Shown here piece by piece: positions 37,031 through 48,726 of a stretch of DNA of 64,000 nucleotides. Source of the DNA: Capra hircus (taxonomy: Eukaryota > Chordata > Mammalia > Artiodactyla > Bovidae); NCBI RefSeq assembly GCF_001704415.2, contig NC_030820.1:44436036-44500035 (forward strand). Direction: 5' to 3'. Below the pieces are notes generated by a model. The model saw only the letters and a program-made list of their open reading frames with translations. It searched no databases and had not been told where the DNA came from. Within the stretch, counting starts at the first letter, position 1. Each line of letters begins with the position of its first letter. Position numbers and translations under genes: made by a program.

Positions 37031-37958
37031 GATGTTCTCACTTTCAGGAGAAAATGCTCTCCCTCAACTGCGGAAGTCCCCTGGGTCCTAGCACTGCCCT
37101 CTCTAGCCAGGCAGCGGGGTTCCCAGGACAGTGGGATCGTGCCAACAGGACCCCTTCATGCCCTCCAGGGTGGCAGAGGCCAGCACTAACACGCCTCTCA
37201 GCTGCTGCCATCCTGCCCTTGCTGGCGTCTGGCTGGGATGCCCTGTAGCCTACTTTGTTGGAAACTTAGTTTTCCTTTTATTGTGTGGAATTCACACTTA
37301 AATTTCCTGTATATTGTCTACACCCTAGTGAGTCCTTAGAGCCCTGGTGTTTTTTTTTTTTTTTTTTTTTTTTCATGACAGAGAATATGATCAAAGCTGC
37401 TTGACCCTCTTCTTACAAAAAGTCTGGATGTAGTCATGTGCAAAAAAAAATATACAGTTGATTTTAGGAGGTCAAAGTCCATAAATAATTCTTGAGATTT
37501 CCAGCTTGAAACAAGGTGAACAAATACACTCAAAACCCCAAGAAAACATTAGGAAAACTTTGGTTAAGAAGATGTTGGTGGACTAACAGCAGACTCTCTT
37601 AAACTGATAGCTGGCTCTGCCCGCTCATGTACCCTTACTAGCAATTTACCTGGGAGGGATTAGAACCACCTCACCACCATGAATCACAGCCACAAGCAGT
37701 GTACAGTTTGTGTAGAGAAGTAATGAAATGCTGACCGTGGGTGCTGGAGCAGGTGTTATTTATTATATTACGACGGAGCATTCACTGTGTGTCAGATCAG
37801 GCTGGCATCCCCGGGCAGTGCCCAGCAGGTGACCAGCCGCTGCCCTTCTGATCACACAGGGACACTGAAAGTGGCCTGTGGGTTCGGTATTGGCTGCGCC
37901 ACACCTTTACCACTACTGAATTTCAGGTCTTCTGTTTGTGTCCTTAAGCCCTGTTTAT
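37031..37958. other. Unique intergenic sequence with a T24 run
   Basis: A perfect 24-base T run lies at 37350-37373, probably the tail of an unrecognised inverted retroelement. No gene. Confidence 0.5.
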
Positions 37959-38160
37959 GGGCTTCCCTTGCGGCTCAGCTGGTAAAGAATTTGCCTGCAA
38001 TGTGAGAGACCTGGGTTCAACCCCTGGGTTGGGAAGATCCCCTGGAGAAGGGAAAGGCTACCCACTCCAGCGTTCTAGCCTGGAGAAGTCCATGGACCAT
38101 ATAGTCCGCAGGGACGCAGAGTCAGACACAACCGAGTGACTTTCTCTTCACTTCACTTAT
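37959..38160 (+). mobile_element. Bov-tA SINE
   Basis: It begins gggcttcccttgcggctcag and runs to tcagacacaaccgagtgac. The sequence tgtccttaag occurs on both sides (37939-37948 and 38160-38169) and is likely the target-site duplication, though the left copy is followed by about 10 extra bases. Confidence 0.92.
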
Positions 38161-39343
38161 GTCCTTAAGACATTTCAGTTTGGGAGACAGAAAGATCCCA
38201 AGGGGAAAATTGGATCACTGACTGCAAGAGTTCTTCTGCCCTAAGAAGGAAGCTGTCAGTTACATCCTAGCATGATTCTTACTTGCCTGGACCCTGACAG
38301 AGATCAGGACTTTCTATGTTTCCAACAAAGGTGTTTCAAGACTGTAGCTTCAGTCAGTGATGTATTTGTTTTTAAGAAAACTCAATAAAATGCGTGTATC
38401 TCAGCTTCTCTCTGGGACAGTATTTGATACTTTGCTAGTTTGGTTCTTCTGTGGACTGGGAGGATGGGAGAAAGCATTCGTCAGCAGAGAGAAAATTGGA
38501 CAGATAATCTGCCTCACTCCTGGAGGTCAAGTCCTCTGACCCAGCCTGACCTTGGAGGAGGGCACGCTTTGTGTTGAGCTTGTCTTCTTCAATGACTGCC
38601 ATCTTAATAATGCCTGATTCTTGCATTACCCCTGTGGGCGCCTCCTCTTTTCATCCATACTGTGGTCAAAGGTTTCCGGATATTCCATTGTTATTGCCCC
38701 AAAGAAACATTCTCACTATTGTGCCTAACTCAGAACACAGAACAATGAACATTTTTCAAAGAGGAAGAAATCTGGGAGATTTCTTTTCATTTCACAGACT
38801 TCTTAGTGGCCATTTCAGGAAACGGAGTGTACCCAGGCGACAGGAATTAAAACAGGGGAGGGGGTACTTTTCAAGAAATAGGTAAAGAGAGTCTTTGGGA
38901 AACAGAATTGAGCTTGGCTAAAGTGAAACTGAATGTGTATCATTGGGGCCCTTGTGTCCTCTGTGTCCCATCAGGTGACACAGTTACCTGCAGGGTTAGG
39001 AGACGCTCGGGCTGTTTGCCTGGAGTCCTTTGAAGATCAGAGAATGATGAGTGCGTTTCAGACGTCATGGCAAACATCTTCAAATAATTGTGCAGGCCCC
39101 CCTGGGCTTACATAAAAGATGCTTTATTCTCACCTGAGAGCGGGTGTGATGGCTGGTGAGAAGGGCAGAGATACCTGAGACAGGTGAGTCCCAGACACGA
39201 GTGCTCTGAATGGAAGGACACCTGGGGTCCTTTCTACAGGACAGTAAGGAACAGGGACCAGGCTGTCTGTGACGAAGCAGCCTGTTGATGCCTCACTGAG
39301 TTACAGTGACCAGCACAAGGAGGAAGGTCACTCTCATGGGTGC
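38161..39343. other. Unique intergenic sequence
   Basis: No gene or identified repeat. Confidence 0.5.
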
Positions 39344-39480
39344 TTTTTTTTTTTTTTTTTTTTTTTTTTTTGGTGGTGGTGAGTGCCATGTGGGATCTTA
39401 GTTCCCTGACCGGGGTGGAACCTGCACGCCCTGCAGTGGAAGTGCGAAGTCTTAACCCCTGGACCCCAGGGAAGTCCTCA
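39344..39480 (-). mobile_element. CHR-type tRNA-Glu SINE, short form
   Basis: A 28-base T run (39344-39371) is the inverted poly(A) tail. It is followed by atgtgggatcttagttccct, gaccggggtggaacctg and ccccagggaagtcc, the inverted tRNA-derived head. Confidence 0.85.
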
Positions 39481-41107
39481 CTGGTGCTGTTTGCATGAGA
39501 CTGGAGCGGGGCGCTCTTTCCAGGTTAACCCCAAGCCTCCCAGCTCCCAGTGCACTGTGCCCACGCCCCCACAGAGCAGTGGTCAGGCTCACGGCTCCTC
39601 ACCCCTGATGCTGGAGCACCAGCTGCCCCACCTGGGACTAACCTGTTTATGTCTATTTTCAGAGCTTCGGGCATGGCCTGACACACGAATTTCCATACCC
39701 CATATATGTTCATTGAGTGAACGAGTAATGGAATCTCTGAAGGAAAGGTGAATGATTTATTATGTTCAGAAGTGTGTCTACCCCATGTTCATTGTTTAGA
39801 TGTGGGAGCAGCCCACAGGCAGTTATTACTCTTCCACCCTTTGCTGTGCCCTGTGCCCTGGCCAGGCTGAAGTCTGAAAGAACCCTTGCCGCTACCCCCA
39901 TCCCAAGGGTTTGGGGCCCTTACTTATCCACATATTTGAGCAATTCATGGTGCTACAGGTCCCTGACCTGTGTCCTCCCGTCCCCACCTCTCTACCCACC
40001 CCCTCGCCAAGTTCCACTGCCCCCGGCACCAGCTCTGCCCTAAGGTCGCCACCCACGCAGCCCACTCTGAGCTGTCACCTGCCGGCCTGATGTTCACAGC
40101 AGATGGTCCAGATGCTCTTCATGTGGTCGCGAGGCTCCACATGGTCACCTGCCCGGAAGACCACTGCGAAGTGGGACCAGATTTGCCTGTAGATCCCACC
40201 CCGACCTCTGAGTCAGTCTTTCCTGGCTTGCTCCTCCCACCCCTGCCCTTTGGAAGGTTCCCCTTGAGGCCGGGAAGGAGCTGCCTGCCGCTGGGAAAGT
40301 GAGGGCTCCTTGTGGCGTGTTCACAGGTCTGGATCCTCCATCCTCAGGGACGTCAAGGACTGTCCCCTCGTGGTTTTCCCAGGGCTGGGTCCACACTAGA
40401 CTCCAGGCCCCAGCCCTGGGCCAGGTGCTCCCCACTCTGGATCTCAGGACCTAAATTCTTGGACGCGTCTGTTTCATTCTCTATCAAATTTGTGTTGAGG
40501 GGTCCTGAGGTGCCGGACACTGCAGGTGGTGAGGATGAGAGAACCTCCACGGGGGCGGGGGGCATAGCGGGGAGAAGACGGGAAGCAGCAGGAGCCACAG
40601 GCAAGGTCCCTGCTGAACGCGGGCCCCTTCCTGGGTGGACGGCCTCACCAGGAACAGAGCAGAGCACCGGGGACCCTGGGCCTCCAAACTGCCCTCACTG
40701 GGTCAGTCCTGCTCACATGGAAGGCGGGCTTGGGGCCTCAGGAAACTGTAGGCCCTGGCATCTGGGCCCCCACCTGGGTGCTCCCCAAGAGCGGCTGCGG
40801 GGTTCGGGCACATTCCAGAACTTAGGGCTGCTGTCGAGTTGTCCGTTGTTAAGTAGAGTTGTGTTGAGGTTGTCATGCAAGGGAGGAAAGCTCTGCGGTT
40901 GTGGGTTAGTGTGTCCCCTGTGTTCCCCTCCTAACCCCAGCACGCCCCCACACAGGGCAGGGCAGGTCTGTAGGGTCTGCAGGCGTCCGTCAGTCCATGG
41001 TCACATGGCCCAGGGCCCCAGGCAGCTGCTTGATCCTGAGAGGCCTCAGTGAGGCACAGGGACAGGTGCCGACCAGGGGACCTTTGGGAGCTCTCATTCT
41101 ACTTTCT
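39481..41107. other. Unique intergenic sequence
   Basis: No gene recognised. An L2/MIR-like 3'-end phrase (gggcatggcctgacacac ... ttcattgagtgaacgag) lies near 39668-39725 but is too decayed to assign. A 246-codon open frame at 40312-41052 has no supporting motif. Confidence 0.45.
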
Positions 41108-41352
41108 TTTAAAAATAATCTTATTTACTCATTTGCGGCCATGCTGGGTCTTCATTGCTGCACCAGCTTGCTCTAGTTGTGGGTGTGGGGCTACCTTCTA
41201 GTGTCTCTTGTTGCGGGGAGTGGGGGTACACCCTATTTGGGGTGCTCAGGCTTAGCTGCTCTACAGCTGGTGAGATCCTCCCAGACCTGGGATTGAACCC
41301 ATGTCTCCTGCGTTGGCGGGATTCTTTACCACTGAGCCACCTGGGAAGCCCT
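41108..41352 (-). mobile_element. CHR-type (CHR-2-like) SINE
   Basis: On + it reads catgctgggtcttcattgctg, ttgctctagttgtgggtg, gatcctcccagacctggg, attgaacccatgtctcctgc and ccactgagccacctgggaagc. It lies at the left edge of an old L1 fragment. Confidence 0.87.
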
Positions 41353-41359
41353 GATTTCA

Positions 41360-41565
41360 CTTTCTTAAGGAGCCTCTGTGCTGTTCTTCAGAGTGGCTGT
41401 TAGCAATGTATGTTCCCACCATATGCAGAATTTATTGCTTGTAGCCTTTTTATGCGGGTCATTCTGACCAATGCAAGGTGATATTTCATTGTACTTTTGA
41501 TTTGCATTTCTCTGCTAAGAAGCAATGTCAAGCATCTTTTCATGTGAGCTTTTGTTTAAAACACT
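41360..41565 (-). mobile_element. Old L1 3'-end fragment
   Basis: On + the phrases gttcttcagagtggctgtta, gttcccaccatatgcagaat, gcaaggtgatatttcattgt, tttgatttgcatttctctgc and agcatcttttcatgtg are the inverted 3' end of an old L1. Confidence 0.7.
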
Positions 41566-42533
41566 GTGAGTAAAACTTACCTCTTGAAACTGGCTTCTTG
41601 AAAGTCTGCCCTTTCTCTTTCAGTTATCTACCCCAGGACAGTGCTTGCAGGCAGGGGTCATTTACAGCCCCTCGGGCCTTGTGACTATTAACAGCCAGTT
41701 TTAAAGTTGTTATAGGAAATAGCCACAAGGTGACAGCATTTCTTCATGCCCGACTCTAGGTTCCTGGGGAATCAGAGCCTGACCCAGTGGGGGACCCACG
41801 TGTTCCAGGAGGTGTCCTGGGCTGGAGCGGCGGGAGGCCCCGGGCTGGACAGAGCGTCCCTGCACTTGGAGGGCTGCTTCTGGAGCTCAGCTCAGAGCAG
41901 AGGTGTGCTGTGGGGGCCTCATGTTCGCGGGGAGGGGGCCAAGGTGGGGAAGGGGGCTCCGTTCTTGCCTGCAGTGCAGGGGCGGACCCCAGGCCGACCT
42001 TCCTCTCTCTGCCTCACTTTGCCTTCATGACACACAGGTGACTACCTGTTCTGTCCTGTGTCACCTGCCTGCCTCTGGGAGGGTCACTCTGGTTTCTGAC
42101 AAAACTAAACCCAGCGGGCAGGAGTGTATCTGGGCTCCCCAGAGGAGCTGGGGCTCTGGCTCTGTCCCCTGCCCTCCACCCCCTGCACAGCCTTTCTGCT
42201 GCTTCTTCGCGGGCTGAGCCATCTCACGCCGTGCTGACTGCTGGGTGTCGGGGGAACTGGTCTTGGAGCAGCTGAGGCCCCCTCAAGCGCCTCTCACGCA
42301 TCCTGCCGGTCACCTTGGCCTCTGTGGCCATGCAGGGTCCCTCACTGCCAGGTGGAGAGGGTGGCCCGGGGCCCAGTCAGAGCTGCTGGGCTCGGGGGTG
42401 GGGGGCCCTGCAACCCTCGGATGAAGACGGTTCACGGGAACCACTGAGCCCTCCATCTCCGGTCCTCCCTCTGCCAGGCGCTTTTCTTTTGTGATGAAAT
42501 CAGATGAAATGAACCCAAAAGTCAGCCTTCAAG
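41566..42533. other. Unique intergenic sequence
   Basis: No gene. Contains the candidate CTCF site at 41723-41736. GC-rich from about 41780 to 42480. Confidence 0.5.
41723..41736 (+). promoter_or_regulatory. Candidate CTCF site
   Basis: CCACAAGGTGACAG differs from the core pattern CCACNAGGTGGCAG at one base. It lies outside recognisable repeats. A motif match alone does not show binding. Confidence 0.3.
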
Positions 42534-44073
42534 GTTCAGTTCATTTCAGTTCAGTCGTTCAGTCTTTGTCCGACTCTTTGCGACCCCATGAATTGCAGCA
42601 CACCAGGCCTCCCTGTCCATCACCATCTCCCGGAGTTCACCCAGACTCACGTTCATTGAGTCCGTGATGCCATCCAGCCATCTCATCCTCGGTCGTCCCC
42701 TTCTCCTCCTGCCCCCAGTCCCTCCCAACATCAGAGTCTTTTCCAGTGAGTCAACTCTTCGCATGAGGTGGCCAAAGAACTGGAGTTTCAGCTTTAGCAT
42801 CATTCCTTCCAAAGAAATCCCGGGGCTAATCTCCTTCAGAATGGACTGGTTGGATCTCCTTGCAGTCCAAGGGACTCTCAAGAGCCTTCTCCAACACCAC
42901 AGCTCAAAAGCATCAATTCTTTGGCGCTCAGCTTTCTTCACAGTCCAACTCTCACATCCATACATGACCACAGGAAAAACCATAGCCTTGACTAGACAGA
43001 CCTTAGTCGGCAAAGTAATGTCTCTGCTTTTGAATATGCTGTCTAGGTTGGTCATAACTTTCCTTCCAAGGAGTAAGCATCTTTTAATTTCATGGCTGCA
43101 ATCACCATCTGCAATGATTTTGGAGCCCCCCAAAAAATAAAGTCTGACACTGTTTCCACTGTTTCCCCATCTATTTCCCATGAAGTGATGGGACAAGATT
43201 CCATGATCTTTGTTTTCTGAATGTTGAGCTTTAAGCCAACTTTTTCGCTTTCCTCTTTCACTTTCATCAAGAGGCTTTTTAGTTCCTCTTCACTTTCTGC
43301 CATAAGGGTGGTGTCATCTGCATATCTGAGGTTATTGATATTTCTCCCGGCAATCTTGATTCCAGCTTGTGTCTCTTCCAGTCCAGCGTTTCTCATGATG
43401 TACTCTGCATAGAAGTTAAATAAGCAGGGTGACAATATACAGCCTTGACGTACTCCTTTTCCTATTTGGAACTAGTCTGTTGTTCCATGTCCAGTTCTAA
43501 CTGTTGCTTCTTGACCAGCATACAGATTTCTCCAGAGGCAGGTTAGGTGGTCTGGTATTCCCATCTCTTTCAGAATTTTCCACAGTTTATTGTGATCTGC
43601 ACAGTCAAAGGCTTTGGCATAGTCAATAAAGCAGAAATAGATGTTTTTCTGGAACTCTCTTGCTTTTTCCATGATCCAGCGGATGTTGGCAATTTGATCT
43701 CTGGTTCCTCTGCCTTTTCTAAAACCAGCTTGAACATCAGGGAGTTCACAGTTCATGTATTGCTGAAGCCTGGCTTGGAGAATTTTGAGCATTACTTTAC
43801 TAGCATGTGAGATGAGTGCAATTGTGTGGTAGTTTGAGCATTCTTTGGCATTGCCTTTCTTTGGGATTGGAATGAAAACTGACCTTTTCCAGTCCTGTGG
43901 CCCCTGCTGAGTTTTCCAAATTTGCTTGCATATTGAGTGCAACACTTTCACAGCATCATGTTTCAGGATTTGAAACAGCTCAACTGGAACTCCATCACCT
44001 CCACTAGCTTTGTTCGTAGTGATGCTTTCTAAGGCCCACTTGACTTCACATTCTAAGATGTCTGGCTCTAGGG
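42534..44073 (-). mobile_element. BovB LINE, 5'-truncated 1.5-kb copy (copy 2)
   Basis: On the - strand it starts inside the region just before reverse transcriptase (about 44073) and ends at 42534 with the TGAAC-type tail (ttcagttcatttcagttcag on +). It is truncated about 0.8 kb shorter than copy 1 and has different flanks, so it is a separate insertion. Confidence 0.95.
42546..43951 (-). pseudogene. BovB reverse transcriptase remnant
   Basis: The RT domain is visible with the FIDYAKAFDC block and the catalytic YADD at 43313-43324, followed by the C-terminal region to 42546. It is broken by TAG at 43472-43474 (tryptophan expected after GTTD) and by a frameshift near 43128-43140, where an extra CCAAAAAA-type stretch enlarges the sequence after ggagcc. 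Copy 1 carries the same TAG and the same ESCPITSWEID variant, whereas the + strand copy at 54.8 kb has the tryptophan and SGPIISWQID-like residues. Confidence 0.88.
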
Positions 44074-44174
44074 AGGCTCCAAATGGAAGCCCTGGAAGCC
44101 CTTTGTTCTCAGCTCTTCTGCTCCTCTACAACCTGGAGAGGGGGCGGGGCCTTCCAGGAGAAACACCAGAGGAC
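44074..44174. other. Spacer between BovB and the minisatellite
   Basis: Short unique sequence; nothing identified. Confidence 0.4.
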
Positions 44175-44297
44175 GCCTGCACCCCGGGCCTCTGGGATCA
44201 GGGGATGCCTGCACCCCAGGCTTCTGGGATCAGGGGATGCCTGCACCCCCAGCCTCTGGGATCAGGAGATGCCTGCACCCTAGGCCTCTGGGATTCG
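44175..44297. repeat. 32-bp minisatellite, nearly four copies
   Basis: Units start at 44175, 44207, 44239 and 44271, exactly 32 bp apart. Each begins gcctgcaccc and contains tctgggatcagg with few substitutions. The last unit is slightly short. The repeats are contiguous, with no spacers. Confidence 0.9.
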
Positions 44298-45168
44298 GAC
44301 CTGCTCTCAATGGATAACAGGCCACAGGCCCTGTGGGTGGGGACTCCATCACCACAGACACGGTGTAGCTGTGGTCACTGCACAGAAGTTTCCCTGCGCT
44401 TGCTGGCCTGGGTCTTGGGAAACTCCAGAAAGTCAAAGAAGTTGACACAAGCCACGCTGAGGTTGGAGTCACTCACACACAGTTCACTGAAGGGTGGAAA
44501 TGTGACAGAGGCTGGAATGGGAACCACACTCAGCAAATGGACGTCTGGCAAAGTGGACATTCTGGGAATGGGTCAGCCATGAACGGATTTTTGGTGGGTT
44601 GGCCCATTTCTGGATTCATGGCCAGAGGCCAGGTGAGCAGAGCCTGGTCTTGGTTCCACTGGAATTATTATTTCACAGGGATGACTGCCAGGAGCAGCAG
44701 AGGAGCACCCTTGCGATGGGGGTGTCCAGGCGGGGTGCTTGGGGGAGAGTCTCAGGAAGTACTGATGATAGACAGGAACGCACGGACCACTCTCGGATCC
44801 TCAGGGACGTGTTGGTCTCTGAGCCAGCTGCGGAGATGGGGACAGCAGTAGGAGGAGCAGACGTGTCCAGTCACACCTGCTCTGTGCAGGGACTCCGCCT
44901 GAATCCACTCGCTGACCTTCACAACCCTTGACTTAAGGATCATGATTCTCGCCCTGTTTCTCAGAAGAGAAAACTGTGTCATGTTCACAGGTTTTAATTT
45001 TCCAAAGCAAGAATCAACTAGGCTTCTAACAGTTTTATAAATTTTTATGTCCACAACAACCGCATATTTCCTATATGAAACATAGGAACATGTTTGGCAC
45101 TTGGTTGTGTAAACTTGACCGTCCTCTTGTGAACTTCCTCTACATGAAGATCCTGTCATACTTTTGTG
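44298..45168. other. Unique intergenic sequence
   Basis: No gene. A MIR/L2-like phrase (cttcacaacccttgacttaag ... gaagagaaaactg) near 44915-44978 is a weak old-repeat candidate. Confidence 0.45.
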
Positions 45169-45428
45169 TGCTGCTGCTGCTAAGTCACTTCAGTTGTGTC
45201 CGACTCTGTGCGACCCCATAGACGGCAGCCCACCAGGCTCCCCTGTCCCTGGGATTCTCCAGGCAAGAACACTGGAGTGGGTTGCCATTTCCTTTTCCAA
45301 TGCAGGAAAGTGAAAAGTGAAAGTGAAGTCGCTCAGTCGTGACCCCATGGACTGCAGCCTTCCAGGCTCTTCCATTCATGGGATTTTCCAGGCAAGAGTA
45401 CTGGAGGGGGGTGCCATTGCCTTCTCTG
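45169..45428 (-). mobile_element. Bov-A2 dimeric SINE
   Basis: It is inverted: a gctgctgctgc tail at the left, then ttgtgtccgactctgtgcg, the aagtgaaaagtgaaagtgaa linker and gagtactgg ... ttgccttctc. Flanking tttgtgt on both sides (about 45163 and 45433) is a plausible target-site duplication. Confidence 0.92.
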
Positions 45429-47734
45429 TACCTTTGTGTAGGCCCAGGCAAATGGCCCATGTTTCATAAATATTTATTAATAGCTTTATGTTCGCCTCTC
45501 AAAGCAATCACATCGAAGGGACTCAGTGTCACCTCCTTCCTGTATATTTCATGCCTTCTTGAAGGAAATGTAGATTGATTCAGGAAAAGTCAGTGACTGG
45601 AGGGAAAACAGCTTGAGAGAACAGGTGGAAGAAGTGGGAAGCTTTCATAAAATCACTTCAAGAGACACTTTATTGTGATTTGGGGAGATGTTTGTTAAAA
45701 CTGTCCGAGACTGAGCTAGGATATTTTGCCTGCTTGTGGGGTAAAATTCAGCTTCGAAATGAGGGTACAGGCAAGTGTGGGAATATATGGATTCAAGTAG
45801 AAGGCTCCATCGTGGGTTAATGGGACCGGTGTGTGTTTTTTAAAAAGAGACATGATTGAGGGAAAAACGAGATAACAGTCATCCTGGGCTAACAAAAACA
45901 GAAGTGTTGTCAGACTCCACTTTCTACTGTAATAAGAGTCTTACTACACTTATAAGTGTAATAAGAGTTCTGGGAGACAGAACTCGCTATGGTATTTTCA
46001 TTAATTGGGACTCTTAAGTACCAAAAGGTGAATTCGTGAATTTTAATCACCTAGTATTCAATCCTTGTTATAATCTTTCTCCAAACCAGTCTCCCAGGAA
46101 TGGTTTCCCAAGTATGGTACTGTGAAACTGTTCACAATTCACCAAAATAGTCAAGACAAAATCCAATCTCAGATTAATGTAAGTGCTTCACATGAATTAC
46201 CCATGACAAATGGAGAGGTGAACCGAGCAACGAATTAACGCCCTCTGACCCACGGAGCTGCCTTGCCAGCCTCCTGCTCCGGACTGAGGAGCTGCCTACA
46301 GGGGAGGGAGCGTGGGAGCTGCTTCTGTCTGCAGGTGTGGTCAACTTGTTGCCAAAGTCCTCAGTCCCTTGGCGATTCCCTGTTGAAATAGTTTCTCCTC
46401 AAAATGATTGCAATTTGAAGTCTGAGTCTCTGGATGAGGGTATGCTAAGAGGCCACCTGATGTAGGCGAGCGGTGGCCGCGGTGGGGGCAGGCAGGCAGG
46501 CAGGCTGCGGAGGGCTGAGTCTGGTCGTAGGAGTCAGGCTGCAGAGCCATTCAAGTTTCTGAAGTCTCAGGAGCTGAAAGCCCACGGAAGTAGTGAGTCT
46601 GACCGTATCTCTACAAACATGTATGTGGAGAAACGCTGGACATACGGGTAGCGGGTGAAGGGTCAGGCTGAGGGGTTGTTTCACACCAGCGGCCGTGGGA
46701 GCCCCGTAAAGATGGGTGAGGAGTGTGGGCATTGGGAGAAGACCGTTCCGGGTGAGGGCACCGCAGATACAGGCCCTGACGCAGGGAAGACCGGGCGAGA
46801 ACACGGATCACCTTGTCAGCTCATTCTGGAGACCTGGGCTGGCACCAAGAAGTCGGGCACAGAGGGTGGCTTTCAGGAGGCACTCAGCTGACAGCCAAGG
46901 GCTCGTGAGGTAAAGACACGAGGAGACGCACGTCCACACGTGGAGGACGAATTTCAGCCTCTGTAATCCCTGCTTCTCGCAGAATGTTGAGCTGTCAGGG
47001 TTCTGGGAAGGGGCGCTGCCAGAAGGAACCTGAGTCCTCACACCCTTGGGTCTGAGAGACGGGGCTGCTCATTCCTGAGATGCATGTGGAGCTGTGTCCA
47101 CGACATCTGACGAGAAGCTGTCAGCCAAACAGGAAGGCACCAGGTCCTCTCGCCCAGGACTGGCCAAGGAACCTCAGAAACACACAGTGTGTGAAGGATG
47201 GGAGGGGGTGTTTCCACCCCCGCAGCCAGAAAATCAGCAGTGGCTTTGGACTTTGTAGCCCCAGGACTTTGGGCTGCCTGGAAAAGGAAATGGCTTAAAA
47301 TGGGAAATGGTCAAAACCCAAGAGCGAAGAGAGTTTGGGCACGAAGGCCGAGCGTCTGCTCCGCCTCTTGGCTTCCTGGAGGAACTGTCTGCCAGCTTTC
47401 CCAGCTGAAGAGTGGAGATGCCCTGCGGTGGGGCCCAAGAACATCCTCGGAAAGGAGTTGGTTGCTTGAGTCTTTGCTCCGCTCCTGAACCAATTCCTGG
47501 AGGCACAAGGTGGAACCAATTCCAGTGGAGGCACAAGCACTCTGGCCCACAGGGTGAGGAGATGGACCATTCACATGGAGAGGGCTGGAGGGTGTGTGCA
47601 GGACTGGGACCAGGAGGGACGTTCTTGGACGCTGTGGAGACAGACAGCCCTCGTGCACCTCCCGCTCCCTTTTCCACCTCAGACTCCCTTCTCCTCCACA
47701 AAGCACCGCTATCAGTGTGTTTATTGTAAAAGTG
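45429..47734. other. Unique intergenic sequence
   Basis: No gene. It contains a perfect 16-bp palindrome (45945-45960) between two direct copies of tgtaataagagt, and a short GGCA repeat at 46487-46505. Confidence 0.5.
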
Positions 47735-48290
47735 CGATAGTACTTTGTTGAGGATTTTGCGTCTATTTTCGTCAGTGATACTGGCCCGTGATTTTCTTTT
47801 TGGTGATGTCTTTGTCTCCTTTTGGTATCAGGGGGATGGCAGCCTTGTAGAATGAGGTTAGGAGTGTTCCTTCCTCTGCGGTTTTTCAGAAGAGTGTGGG
47901 AAAGATAGGCATTAGCTCTTCTCTAAATGTTTGATAAAATTCACCTGTGAAGCCATCTGGTCTGAGACTTCTGTTGGAAGATTTTTAATCACTCTTTCAG
48001 TTTCCTTTCTTGTGATTGGTTTCTTCATATTTTCTATTTCTTCCAGGTTCAGTCTTGAAAGGTTGTACCTTTCCAAGAATTTTTCCTTTTCTTCCAAGTT
48101 ATTCATTTTATTGGCATAGTATTAATAATCTCTTGTAGTAGTTTCTTATGATCTTTGTATTTCTGCGATGTCAGTTGTAATTTCTCCTTCATTTTTTATC
48201 TTATTGCTTTGAATCCTCTCCCCATTTTTTCTTGAGGAGTCTTAGTGTTTTGTAATTTTTGATTTTTTCTTAGGATAGATTCCCCAAAAG
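47735..48290 (-). pseudogene. Old L1 ORF2 (reverse transcriptase) fragment
   Basis: Inverted L1 ORF2 from the segment before and at the start of the RT domain. Read on the - strand, 48106-47912 gives a frame with LERYNLSRLNLEEIENMKKP and KNLPTEVSDQMASQVNF, close to the L1 family pattern leading into PDGFTGEFY. Frame breaks on both sides show that it is dead. On + the telltale phrases are tttgttgaggattttgcgtc and ttggtatcagggggatggc. Confidence 0.85.
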
Positions 48291-48597
48291 AATAATGATG
48301 GAGATCCACTTTATACTTTCATAGTGATGGACCAAGAAAGGAGGACGGATCTAGGGAATAAGCAGCTTCTGACTCACTGTTGGACACAAGAGGAGGAAAT
48401 TAATGTTATGAAACAAGAATTGTCATAGAACCGAGATGCAATAAAAACATAAATAATGTTGGGAAATAGGTCTTAAGTTATATGTTACAATACAGTCATT
48501 TGAATGATAGATTTTATATTCATTGCCTTCTCCAAAAAAGTCCTTTTTTTATATTTACAGGAGTTTTTTTTTTGATAATTGGGCCTTTCTTTTTTTT
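48291..48597. other. Unique AT-rich sequence
   Basis: No gene. Several T runs (48545-48551, 48566-48575) suggest decayed retroelement tails. Confidence 0.4.
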
Positions 48598-48726
48598 TAA
48601 AGTTGCTCTATTTAGGTTGTGCTGGGTCTTAGTTGTGACATTTGAATTCTAGTTGCAGCACGTGGGATCTAGTTCCCCTGCACTGGGTGCATGGACTCTT
48701 AGCCACTGGACAACCAGGGAAGTCCC
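48598..48726 (-). mobile_element. CHR-type SINE, short form
   Basis: Inverted: gttgtgctgggtcttagttg, cagcacgtgggatctagttc, tggacaaccagggaagtcc. Confidence 0.82.

Noticed and set aside
40312..41052. 246-codon open frame, + strand
   Set aside because: GC-rich region with overlapping frames on the other strand, no known motif, and no evidence of splice sites or conservation.
44175..44297. CRISPR-like regular repeat (32-bp period)
   Set aside because: Units are contiguous with no spacers, and the genome is mammalian; it is a minisatellite.
44010..44582. 190-codon open frame crossing the minisatellite
   Set aside because: The repeat unit (32 bp) is not a multiple of three and the frame crosses a BovB end; not a gene.
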